In this document: piece by piece, positions 13,306-19,333 of the stretch | How positions within the stretch are numbered: position 1 is the stretch's first letter | How the letters are laid out: every line of letters starts with the position of its first letter | Assembly: GCA_902773045.1 (NCBI GenBank) | Contig: CACYDE010000017.1 | Location: forward strand, 1-19,333 | Reading direction: 5' to 3' | From: an uncultured Ruminococcus sp. | GTDB lineage: Bacteria > Bacillota > Clostridia > Oscillospirales > Acutalibacteraceae | Length of the DNA: 19,333 nucleotides | Program-made: the position numbers and the translations under genes | Notes under the pieces: model-generated | Told to the model about the DNA's origin: nothing | The model's database searches: none | Seen by the model: the letters and a program-made list of their open reading frames with translations, nothing else

Positions 13306-13334
13306 AGTATAACAAAGTTTTTACGGTGTGTCAA
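13306..13334 (-). promoter_or_regulatory. Promoter of the DAHP synthase leader
   Basis: On the minus strand TTGACA (13334-13329) and TATACT (13311-13306) are separated by 17 bp. Transcription should begin near 13299, about 42 nt before the leader-peptide ATG. It starts just after the bioB stop, so bioB read-through could also reach the attenuator. Confidence 0.85.
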
Positions 13335-13384
13335 GTATATTTTGAATTAATTTTAACGATTTAAAGCTTTTACTTACTGAAATG

Positions 13385-14353
13385 TTATAATTCGGGGGAA
13401 ATATCAAATCCGTTTTCCGTAAGCATAATTTTATCCTGCGCGGTATTATTTCCCGATGTTGTGAGCATATCTCCTGTGATAGTAGCATTTGCTCCGCAGA
13501 AAAATGCTTCTTTTCCGCTTTCTTTCATCATATTTCTTCCTGCGGCGAGTCTGATGTAAGCAGTGGGATTTATGAATCGAAAAATTGCAATGGTTCTGAG
13601 GATCTCATCTTCCGTGATTACGGGAAGGTCGCCGAACGGCGTTCCTTTGATCGGCATGAGTGAATTGATCGGTATGGATCCGATCCCAAGTTCACTGAGC
13701 GTCAGCGCCATATCGATCCGATCTTCCCATGTTTCTCCCATTCCGATTATCCCTCCCGAACAGACTTCAAGTCCGGCTTTTTGAGCGGTTTTGATGCAGT
13801 TGATTTTGTCATCGAAGGTGTGAGTTGTGCAGATATTGGGGAAGTTCCTTCTTGATGTTTCAATGTTGGAGTGGTAATGTGTAACGCCGTTTTCGCGGAG
13901 CTTTATGAATTGCTCCTCCGTTAACAATCCGTGAGACGCACAGAGCGCGATCCCCGGACATTCCTCTCTCATTTTTGAGTATATTTCTATAGCCTGATCG
14001 AAAGCGTTTCCGCAAAGAGTCCGTCCCGCTGTGACGATCGAAAACCGGTGGACTCCGTTTGCTTCGTTTCGTTTGCATTCCTTCAGGACTTCCGATTTAT
14101 CAAGCAGATCATATTCCGCTGCGCCGGTGTGATGGTGGGCTGATTGTGCGCAGAACTTGCAGTTTTCGCTGCATCTTCCCGCACGTCCGTTGATGATGGA
14201 GCATAGATTCACATGATCTCCGCAGAGTTCTTTTCGGATTTTGTCTGCACCCTTTTTGAGTAGATCGAGATCTCCGTCGATCAGAAAGGAGAGATCATCG
14301 TTTCTGCCGAGTCGTTTTCCTTCTATAATTTCATTTGCCAAAGTTTCAAACAT
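13385..14353 (-). CDS. bioB: Biotin synthase
   Basis: A 322-residue radical-SAM enzyme that inserts sulfur into dethiobiotin in the last step of biotin synthesis. The radical-SAM cluster motif is CSENCKFC (cysteines 61, 65 and 68). Further family blocks are HRFSIVTAGR, YHSNIETSRRNFPNICTTH, GGIIGMGET, IPINSLMPIKGTP and the C-terminal ANATITGDMLTT. ATG 14353 is preferred over the in-frame GTG at 14362, because that GTG is part of the ribosome binding site AAAGGTG. No other biotin gene lies beside it in the window, so the cell may import or make the precursor elsewhere. Regulation is likely by BirA at the palindrome over its start site. Confidence 0.95.
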   Translation of the reverse strand: MFETLANEIIEGKRLGRNDDLSFLIDGDLDLLKKGADKIRKELCGDHVNLCSIINGRAGRCSENCKFCAQSAHHHTGAAEYDLLDKSEVLKECKRNEANGVHRFSIVTAGRTLCGNAFDQAIEIYSKMREECPGIALCASHGLLTEEQFIKLRENGVTHYHSNIETSRRNFPNICTTHTFDDKINCIKTAQKAGLEVCSGGIIGMGETWEDRIDMALTLSELGIGSIPINSLMPIKGTPFGDLPVITEDEILRTIAIFRFINPTAYIRLAAGRNMMKESGKEAFFCGANATITGDMLTTSGNNTAQDKIMLTENGFDISPEL

Positions 14354-14371
14354 TTTTATCACCTTTCTTTA

Positions 14372-14404
14372 TTGTCACCTTCGATTCCTGACTATAGGTG
14401 ACAA
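14372..14404. promoter_or_regulatory. BirA-like operator of bioB
   Basis: TTGTCACCT (14372-14380) and AGGTGACAA (14396-14404) are perfect 9-bp inverted repeats separated by 15 bp. This is the architecture of Gram-positive BirA sites (TTGTTAACC-N14-16-GGTTAACAA type) with a modified half-site. It begins about 10 bp downstream of the -10 box and covers the expected start site. Confidence 0.8.
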
Positions 14405-14413
14405 CGTAAAATC

Positions 14414-14442
14414 ATTATAATCTTTTTTGTCGCTGTTGTCAA
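14414..14442 (-). promoter_or_regulatory. Promoter of bioB
   Basis: On the minus strand TTGACA (14442-14437) and TATAAT (14419-14414) have a 17-bp spacer, a full consensus match. Start expected near 14407, adjoining the BirA-like operator. Confidence 0.88.
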
Positions 14443-14520
14443 TCATAAACACGGAAAATGATTTTTCCCGTTTCTCTTGTGGATGGCAATTATAAATCAA
14501 TAATTATTTTTATTTTTTTG

Positions 14521-14549
14521 TTGACAATAACGCTTCTTTGCGATATAAT
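14521..14549 (+). promoter_or_regulatory. Promoter of the leuA T-box transcript
   Basis: TTGACA (14521-14526) and TATAAT (14544-14549) with a 17-bp spacer. Divergent from the bioB promoter, whose -35 box lies about 80 bp away. Transcription should start near 14556. Confidence 0.88.
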
Positions 14550-14555
14550 AATTAT

Positions 14556-14840
14556 TAATAGATCAAATGCGATGATAGGGTTTAAGGTGTCGGAAGATAT
14601 ATTTTCAGAAAGTCGTTGGCTGATGTGAAACGGCAGTATCCCGAAAACCGAGCTCGCCCTTGAGCGGTCGACTGAAATGTGTTTTCACAGATTAGGAAGA
14701 ACGGTTCTTCCCCGTTACAGGAAGTGGGCATTTTTGTGCCGAAAGAGTGGATTCATTACGAATCAATGAAAGTGGTACCGCGGAACTATGATGTATATAG
14801 TCTTCGTCTTTTGAAAAAGACGAAGACTTTTTTTATTTTT
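14556..14840 (+). ncRNA. Leucine T-box leader (tRNA-Leu sensing)
   Basis: A T-box leader of about 285 nt. The stem I apical consensus is present (AGAAAGTCG...GCTGATGTGAAACGGC, from about 14609). The specifier region reads GAGCTCGCCC, with CTC (Leu) at 14653-14655. The T-box proper, AAAGTGGTACCGCGG, lies at 14769-14783. The leader ends in a strong terminator, AGTCTTCGTCTTT/AAAGACGAAGACT plus a T-run (14799-14836). Uncharged tRNA-Leu should stabilise the antiterminator and allow transcription of leuA. Confidence 0.93.
14799..14836 (+). terminator. T-box regulated terminator before leuA
   Basis: A 13-bp perfect stem (14799-14811 with 14816-14828) and an uninterrupted T-run. Alternative pairing with the T-box bulge region at 14769-14783 forms the antiterminator. 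Confidence 0.9.
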
Positions 14841-14867
14841 GAAATATTTGAACAAGGAGAAATAACT

Positions 14868-16550
14868 ATGAAAAATTTTGAGAGATACAGCAGACAGTAT
14901 TTTAACCCTCCGGTCAATGAGTACAAGTGGGTGAAAAAAGATTATATTGATACAGCTCCGACGTGGTGTTCGGTCGATCTTCGTGACGGAAATCAGTCGC
15001 TCATTATTCCTATGAGCATCGAAGAGAAGCTCAGCTTTTTCGAGCTTCTCGTGAAGATAGGCTTCAAGGAGATCGAGGTCGGTTTCCCGGCGGCGAGCGA
15101 AACGGAGTATAACTTTCTTCGCCGCCTCATTGAGGAGGACAGAATTCCGGACGATGTTACTGTTCAGGTTCTCACTCAGGCGAGGGAACATATTATTCTG
15201 AAAACATTTGAATCGCTCAAAGGCTGTAAGAACGCGATAGTTCATTTCTATAATTCCACATCTCTCGCTCAGAGGGAACAGGTTTTCAAAAAGTCAAAGG
15301 AAGAAATAAAGGAGATCGCAGTCAGCGGCGCAAAACTCATCAAAAGACTCCAGGAAGAGCAGGGAACGGATTTTCGCGTTGAATATTCTCCCGAGTCGTT
15401 TACGGGAACAGAGCCGGAGTATGCGCTTGAAGTCTGCAATGCGGTCCTCGATGTTCTCAAACCTACTCCCGATAAGAAGGCTATCATCAATCTTCCCGTG
15501 ACGGTTGAACATTCCATGCCGCATATTTACGCAAATCAGATCGAGTATGTTTCCGACAGACTCAACTACAGAGACGCAGTTGAAGTTTCTCTCCACCCCC
15601 ACAACGACCGAGGCTGCGGCGTTGCGGACACGGAACTCGGACTTCTCGCAGGCGCAGACAGAGTTGAGGGAACACTCTTCGGAAACGGTGAAAGAACCGG
15701 AAACGTTGATATAGTTACAGTTGCGATGAATATGTACTCACAGGGAGTAGATCCGAAACTTGATTTCTCCGATATTCCTTCGATCTGTGAACTTTATGAA
15801 AGAGTGACGAGAATGAAAGTCAACGAGCGTTCGCCTTATGCGGGTTCTCTTGTTTTCGCGGCATTTTCGGGTTCTCATCAGGACGCGATCGCAAAGGGAA
15901 AGAAGTGGCATGAGGAGAAGAACCTCACAACATGGACAATACCTTATCTTCCGATCGATCCTGCGGATGTGGGAAGAGAGTACGAAACCGATGTTATCCG
16001 TATCAATTCTCAGTCGGGAAAGGGCGGCGTAGGATATCTTCTCGAATCAAATTACGGCTTTACGCTTCCGAAAGCTTTTAGTGAAAAAGTGAGTTATTTC
16101 ATTAAAAATGTTTCGGATGTCAACCATAAGGAAATGCTTCCGAACGAGGTTTTTGACGAATTCTACAAGGAATTTGTCAATGTTAAGGAGCCCATAAGGC
16201 TTAAGGATATCGTTTTCAAGAAAGTCAATAACGGCGAACGCATGCACGCTTCTATGGTGATAGATTTCCATGGAGAAGAAAAGACGATCGAAGCCGAAGG
16301 TTCGGGAAGACTCAGCGCAGTAAGCCGTGCGTTGAGGCACAGTCTTAATATTGATATCTCCGATCTTTCCTATACGGAACATGCGTTGGAAAGAGGTTCG
16401 GATTCGAAGGCCGTTACCTATGTCAGCATTACGGATAAAAACGGTAATGTTGAATGGGGAGCAGGCGTAAATAACGACATTATTTATTCCTCGGTCGACG
16501 CGCTTTTCTGTGCTATTAACAGACGCGAGAGGAATAAATGCAAAGGCTGA
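14868..16550 (+). CDS. leuA: 2-isopropylmalate synthase (long/yeast-type)
   Basis: A 560-residue enzyme that condenses acetyl-CoA with 2-oxoisovalerate, the committed step to leucine. The TIM-barrel domain (about 30-320) holds the metal-binding WCSVDLRDGNQ (33-43) and VSLHPHNDRGCG. A linker follows, then the C-terminal LeuA regulatory domain (about 440-555) that binds leucine for feedback inhibition. Length and opening (ERYSRQYFNPP) fit the long actinobacterial/yeast type rather than the roughly 510-residue Bacillus/E. coli type. ATG 14868 follows AAGGAG. The frame runs on upstream to 14679, but that region is the T-box RNA and terminator, so longer starts are artefacts. Its end overlaps the next gene by 13 bp. 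Confidence 0.95.
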   Translation: MKNFERYSRQYFNPPVNEYKWVKKDYIDTAPTWCSVDLRDGNQSLIIPMSIEEKLSFFELLVKIGFKEIEVGFPAASETEYNFLRRLIEEDRIPDDVTVQVLTQAREHIILKTFESLKGCKNAIVHFYNSTSLAQREQVFKKSKEEIKEIAVSGAKLIKRLQEEQGTDFRVEYSPESFTGTEPEYALEVCNAVLDVLKPTPDKKAIINLPVTVEHSMPHIYANQIEYVSDRLNYRDAVEVSLHPHNDRGCGVADTELGLLAGADRVEGTLFGNGERTGNVDIVTVAMNMYSQGVDPKLDFSDIPSICELYERVTRMKVNERSPYAGSLVFAAFSGSHQDAIAKGKKWHEEKNLTTWTIPYLPIDPADVGREYETDVIRINSQSGKGGVGYLLESNYGFTLPKAFSEKVSYFIKNVSDVNHKEMLPNEVFDEFYKEFVNVKEPIRLKDIVFKKVNNGERMHASMVIDFHGEEKTIEAEGSGRLSAVSRALRHSLNIDISDLSYTEHALERGSDSKAVTYVSITDKNGNVEWGAGVNNDIIYSSVDALFCAINRRERNKCKG

Positions 16551-16936
16551 TAAAGATGATATTTATTGACGGATATTGCATGGTGCATAAATTTCTCGAT
16601 AATATATATTGGAAATATCAATACGATTATTTGGGAGCTTTGCTTGGCGGAATGAGTCTTTTGGAAGATAACGGTACCGCAGACCCCGCTTACGAGCGTG
16701 ACTGGGATATCGCTGTCGGAAAAGCTTTTGACGAAAGCAGGGCTCACAATTACACCCCCGAGCTTGCGTACAAAGCAGCGATAATTTTTCTTGAGAGTTG
16801 GCTTGAAACAGGATCTGACGAAGATATCCGAAAAGTTTGCGATGGAATGAAAAAAGGAAAATTTACCGATTTGTGGAATGATTCGATCGAAAATTTCGGA
16901 AAGCCTTATTTGATGTTAAACGGAGATAATTCTTAA
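16538..16936 (+). CDS. Small protein of unknown function downstream of leuA
   Basis: A 132-residue acidic, soluble protein, aromatic-rich (YWKYQYDY near residue 24) and largely helical in character, with no signal peptide, membrane helix or metal motif that I can see. I do not recognise the family. ATG 16538 has GAGAGG at a good distance. The start lies inside the leuA coding end, so translation is coupled to leuA and the protein should be made under T-box control. An alternative in-frame ATG at 16556 is possible. The tight coupling suggests a leucine-linked or housekeeping accessory role, but this is only context. A weak hairpin (GCCG...CGGCGTTTT, about 16940-16970) follows. Confidence 0.8.
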   Translation: MQRLIKMIFIDGYCMVHKFLDNIYWKYQYDYLGALLGGMSLLEDNGTADPAYERDWDIAVGKAFDESRAHNYTPELAYKAAIIFLESWLETGSDEDIRKVCDGMKKGKFTDLWNDSIENFGKPYLMLNGDNS

Positions 16937-17024
16937 GATTTGCCGTTGGTCGGTCTTTGTGCGGCGTTTTAAGCCGATATTTCGGAAAAATATACGAAAA
17001 CAGTAAAAACTCTATGAAAAAAGT

Positions 17025-17053
17025 TTGACGAACAGCTTGAAGAGAAGTATAAT
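17025..17053 (+). promoter_or_regulatory. Promoter of the leuCD leader
   Basis: TTGACG (17025-17030) and TATAAT (17048-17053) with a 17-bp spacer. Start expected near 17060, which leaves a 5' leader of about 290 nt before leuC. leuCD is thus transcribed separately from leuA. Confidence 0.75.
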
Positions 17054-17087
17054 AAGATTGTCTGATTTGCAGAAAGAACCGAATGAA

Positions 17088-17277
17088 GGCATGAACCCGG
17101 GGTCGTATCCGCTTTGACGATCAACTCAAAACGCCGCGCGAAGCCATGCCGGGGTATGGGTGACGGCTAAAGCTTTGGCCGAAGAATAGCCTGTATTCGA
17201 CAGAGAAAGCTATTATTTACATCGGCGACCCACGATAGACCTGTATTCATTGTAATTTTGAGTATGGGAAGTTTGAA
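17088..17277 (+). ncRNA. Structured leader element, copy 2, upstream of leuC
   Basis: 17151-17277 aligns with 13-141. Helices visible here are TGGGT (17157-17161) with ACCCA (17228-17232), AATAGC (17185-17190) with GCTATT (17209-17214), CTGT/ACAG (17191-17203) around ATTCG, and a 5' stem GGCATG (17088-17093) with CATGCC (17145-17150). The conserved 3' motif TTTTGAGTATGGGAAG (from about 17257) ends it about 75 nt before leuC. No T-box sequence and no clear terminator occur, so control of translation or RNA stability is as likely as attenuation. The ligand, if any, is unknown; location upstream of leucine genes would suggest a pathway link, but copy 1 precedes unrelated genes. Confidence 0.55.
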
Positions 17278-17352
17278 CTGCAATAATAATAAACACTTGA
17301 TTCGACAGACAATAATTCTTGGAATTCATATATATAAAGGAGAGTACACATT

Positions 17353-18618
17353 ATGGGTATGACAATGACGCAGAAGATCCTCGCCGCAGGCGCAGGACTT
17401 GACCACGTAGTTCCCGGTCAGCTGATAAAAACAAAGCTGAGTTTGGTTCTCGGAAACGATATTACAACTCCGGTCGCTATCAACGAATTTGAGAAAAACG
17501 GATTTGACGGAGTTTTCGATAAATCGAAAATCGCAATGGTCATGGATCACTTCGTTCCAAACAAAGACATCAAAGCGGCGCAGCAGACTCAGCAGTGCAG
17601 ATGCTTTGCCTGTAAGTATGATATAGATAATTATTATGACGTAGGAGAAATGGGAATAGAACATGCTCTTCTCCCCGAAAAAGGTCTTGTCGCTCCGGGA
17701 GATATCGTTATCGGCGCAGATTCACATACCTGCACCTACGGCGCGGTAGGCGCGTTTTCAACGGGCGTAGGAAGCACGGATATGGCTGCCGGAATGGCAA
17801 CGGGTGAAGCGTGGTTCAAAGTCCCGGAAGCTATCAAATTCAATCTCACAGGCAAGCTTAAGCCTTATGTTTCCGGAAAGGACGTTATCCTCTATATTAT
17901 CGGAAAAATAGGCGTTGACGGAGCTTTGTACAAGTCTATGGAATTTACGGGAGAGGGCGTTGCGGAGCTTTCGATCGACGATCGTCTCTGCATTGCCAAT
18001 ATGGCAATAGAAGCCGGCGCAAAGAACGGTATTTTCGAGGTCGACGAACAGACTCTTGCGTATGTTGACGAAAGAGTAAAAAGAGATTATACTGTTTATA
18101 AGGCGGACGAAGACGCGGAGTACGAGAGAGTAATAAATCTTGATCTCGGAGTTATCGAGCCGATGGTTGCATGTCCTCATCTTCCCGAGAATACGAAAGA
18201 CGCTTCAATGCTTTCCGACGTAAAGATAGATCAGGTGGTTATCGGTTCCTGTACTAACGGACGTATTTCGGATCTCAAAGCGGCTGCCGATATTCTCAAG
18301 GGAAAGCATGTTGCGAAGGGCGTGAGATGCATCGTGATCCCGGCTACTCCGACGATCTACAGACAGGCAATGAAGCTTGGATATATCGACACATTCATGG
18401 AAGCCGGATGCGCGGTTTCAACTCCGACCTGTGGTCCGTGTCTCGGCGGTTATATGGGTATCCTCGCCGAAAACGAGGTTGCGGTTGCAACGACAAACAG
18501 AAATTTCCTCGGAAGAATGGGTCATATCACTTCGAAGATCTATCTCGCAAGTCCTGCCGTTGCAGCGGCAAGCGCATTGACAGGCGTAATCACCGATCCG
18601 AGATCCATCGAAGAATAA
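17353..18618 (+). CDS. leuC: 3-isopropylmalate dehydratase large subunit
   Basis: A 421-residue aconitase-family subunit of the short bacterial/archaeal type. With LeuD it isomerises 2- to 3-isopropylmalate, the second step of leucine synthesis. The [4Fe-4S] ligands are Cys300 in VIGSCTNGR and Cys360/Cys363 in TPTCGPCLGG. Other family blocks are MVMDHFVPNKD (62-72) and GADSHTCTYGAVGAFSTGVG (121-140). AAAGGAGAG precedes ATG 17353. leuD starts 25 nt after its stop. The 421-residue length and N-terminus (MTQKILAAGAG) match the homoaconitase/IPMI group. Because that group overlaps with homoaconitase-like enzymes, the leucine assignment rests partly on leuA and leuD nearby. Confidence 0.95.
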   Translation: MGMTMTQKILAAGAGLDHVVPGQLIKTKLSLVLGNDITTPVAINEFEKNGFDGVFDKSKIAMVMDHFVPNKDIKAAQQTQQCRCFACKYDIDNYYDVGEMGIEHALLPEKGLVAPGDIVIGADSHTCTYGAVGAFSTGVGSTDMAAGMATGEAWFKVPEAIKFNLTGKLKPYVSGKDVILYIIGKIGVDGALYKSMEFTGEGVAELSIDDRLCIANMAIEAGAKNGIFEVDEQTLAYVDERVKRDYTVYKADEDAEYERVINLDLGVIEPMVACPHLPENTKDASMLSDVKIDQVVIGSCTNGRISDLKAAADILKGKHVAKGVRCIVIPATPTIYRQAMKLGYIDTFMEAGCAVSTPTCGPCLGGYMGILAENEVAVATTNRNFLGRMGHITSKIYLASPAVAAASALTGVITDPRSIEE

Positions 18619-18643
18619 TAACTGTAACAGGAGATCATATATT

Positions 18644-19129
18644 ATGAATGCACACGGTAAGGTACATAAGTACGGAAACAATATCGACACGGACGTTATT
18701 ATCCCGGCAAGATATCTGAACACGGCAGACCACGCAGAACTTGCAAAGCATTGCATGGAGGATATCGACACAAGCTTTGTCGGCAAGGTTTCGAAGGGCG
18801 ACATTATGGTCGGAGGAGCAAACTTCGGCTGCGGTTCGTCGAGAGAACATGCTCCGATCGCCATCAAAGCTTCGGGGATCGATTGCGTCATCGCGAAGAG
18901 TTTCGCGAGAATTTTCTACAGAAATGCGATCAATATCGGTCTTGCTATCCTTGAATGTCCCGAGGCGAGCGAAAAAATTGATGACGGCGACATTATCGGC
19001 ATTGATTTTGACAGCGGTATTATCTGTAACGAAACGAAGTCCGAACAGTATCAGGCTCAGCCGTTCCCTGATTTTATCAAGGATATTATCAATGCGAACG
19101 GACTGTTGAATTCCATTAAAAATAAATAA
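18644..19129 (+). CDS. leuD: 3-isopropylmalate dehydratase small subunit
   Basis: A 161-residue swivel-domain partner of LeuC. It carries NIDTDVIIPARYL (13-25) and the substrate-contacting loop GGANFGCGSSREHAP (57-71), then KSFARIFYRNAINIGL. Length is typical for the short form (about 160-170). CAGGAGA provides a ribosome binding site before ATG 18644, and the 25-nt gap from leuC indicates one transcript. leuB is not in the window and may be the gene that begins just past its end. Confidence 0.95.
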   Translation: MNAHGKVHKYGNNIDTDVIIPARYLNTADHAELAKHCMEDIDTSFVGKVSKGDIMVGGANFGCGSSREHAPIAIKASGIDCVIAKSFARIFYRNAINIGLAILECPEASEKIDDGDIIGIDFDSGIICNETKSEQYQAQPFPDFIKDIINANGLLNSIKNK

Positions 19130-19333
19130 TTGCAAACTTAAACTTCCCTCTGTTTTTATCGAAAACTGTTTTTCAGGATCTTAAACAAAGTTCCGAGTGA
19201 CCCGACAGCCCATATTTCCTGAGGAAGAGCGAGATGGTGACATTCTGTTGACATTTATGTTAAGGGCTATTTTTGGTATGGGCAGTTTGAGTTATTAAAT
19301 TAATATAAATCAATATTTAATCAAGGTGAGAAA
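19130..19333 (+). promoter_or_regulatory. Gap after leuD with a possible divergent copy of the leader element
   Basis: No gene is visible here. Near the end, ATTTTTGGTATGGGCAGTTT (from 19269) resembles the conserved 3' motif of the elements at 13-141 and 17151-17277. TATGGGC (19277-19283) can pair with GCCCATA (19208-19214), closing a domain. The rest of the element is not clearly alignable. AAGGTGAGAAA at the window end looks like a ribosome binding site for a gene starting just outside. Confidence 0.35.

Noticed and set aside
14679..14867. N-terminal extension of leuA in the open frame
   Set aside because: It would translate the T-box core and the terminator; ATG 14868 has a proper ribosome binding site and the family-typical start.
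17263..17357. Small ORF starting at the ATG of the conserved TATGGG motif
   Set aside because: The equivalent ATGs in the other copies stop after 6 codons with different residues, so the conservation is not at protein level.

Overview
The window looks like chromosomal DNA of a spore-forming clostridium, most likely Oscillospiraceae/Ruminococcus-like. The evidence is a complete spoIIAA-spoIIAB-sigF operon, strong purine-rich ribosome binding sites, sigma-A promoters of the TTGACA-N17/18-TATAAT type, a leucine T-box, and large secreted Asp/Ser-rich proteins with C-terminal wall or membrane anchors. The genus is inferred; no rRNA or other marker is present.

Layout. (1) 1-4341, plus strand: a structured intergenic element (13-141), then a DJ-1/PfpI protein, 5-formyltetrahydrofolate cyclo-ligase, MltG and a U32 peptidase-family protein, closed by a terminator. 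(2) 4378-5797: the sporulation sigma-F operon. (3) 5910-11579: two large secreted, anchored proteins of unknown function, each internally duplicated, with the same 48-nt terminator behind both. Between them sits a minus-strand XRE-family repressor whose likely operators (ACACTTWAAGTGT) overlap the promoter of the second protein. That second gene lacks one T in a T7 tract inside its signal-peptide codons, so its natural start is out of frame. (4) 11586-12015: a possible small RNA and degraded coding remnants. (5) 12018-14442, minus strand: a DAHP synthase behind a ribosome-mediated attenuator with a Tyr/Phe-rich leader peptide, and biotin synthase behind a BirA-like operator. (6) 14521-19129, plus strand: leucine biosynthesis. 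leuA is under a CTC-specifier T-box and is followed by a small unknown gene; leuC and leuD sit behind their own promoter and a long structured leader. (7) 19130-19333: a further leader-like segment before the next gene.

Several biosynthetic genes carry different sensing devices. leuA reads tRNA-Leu charging through a T-box, aroF reads translation of Tyr/Phe codons through leader-peptide attenuation, and bioB probably answers to BirA. leuCD and the DJ-1 operon share a leader element that I cannot name. The most interesting signals are the aromatic leader-peptide attenuator in a Firmicute, the XRE/homopolymer switch on a surface protein, and the shared unnamed leader element.
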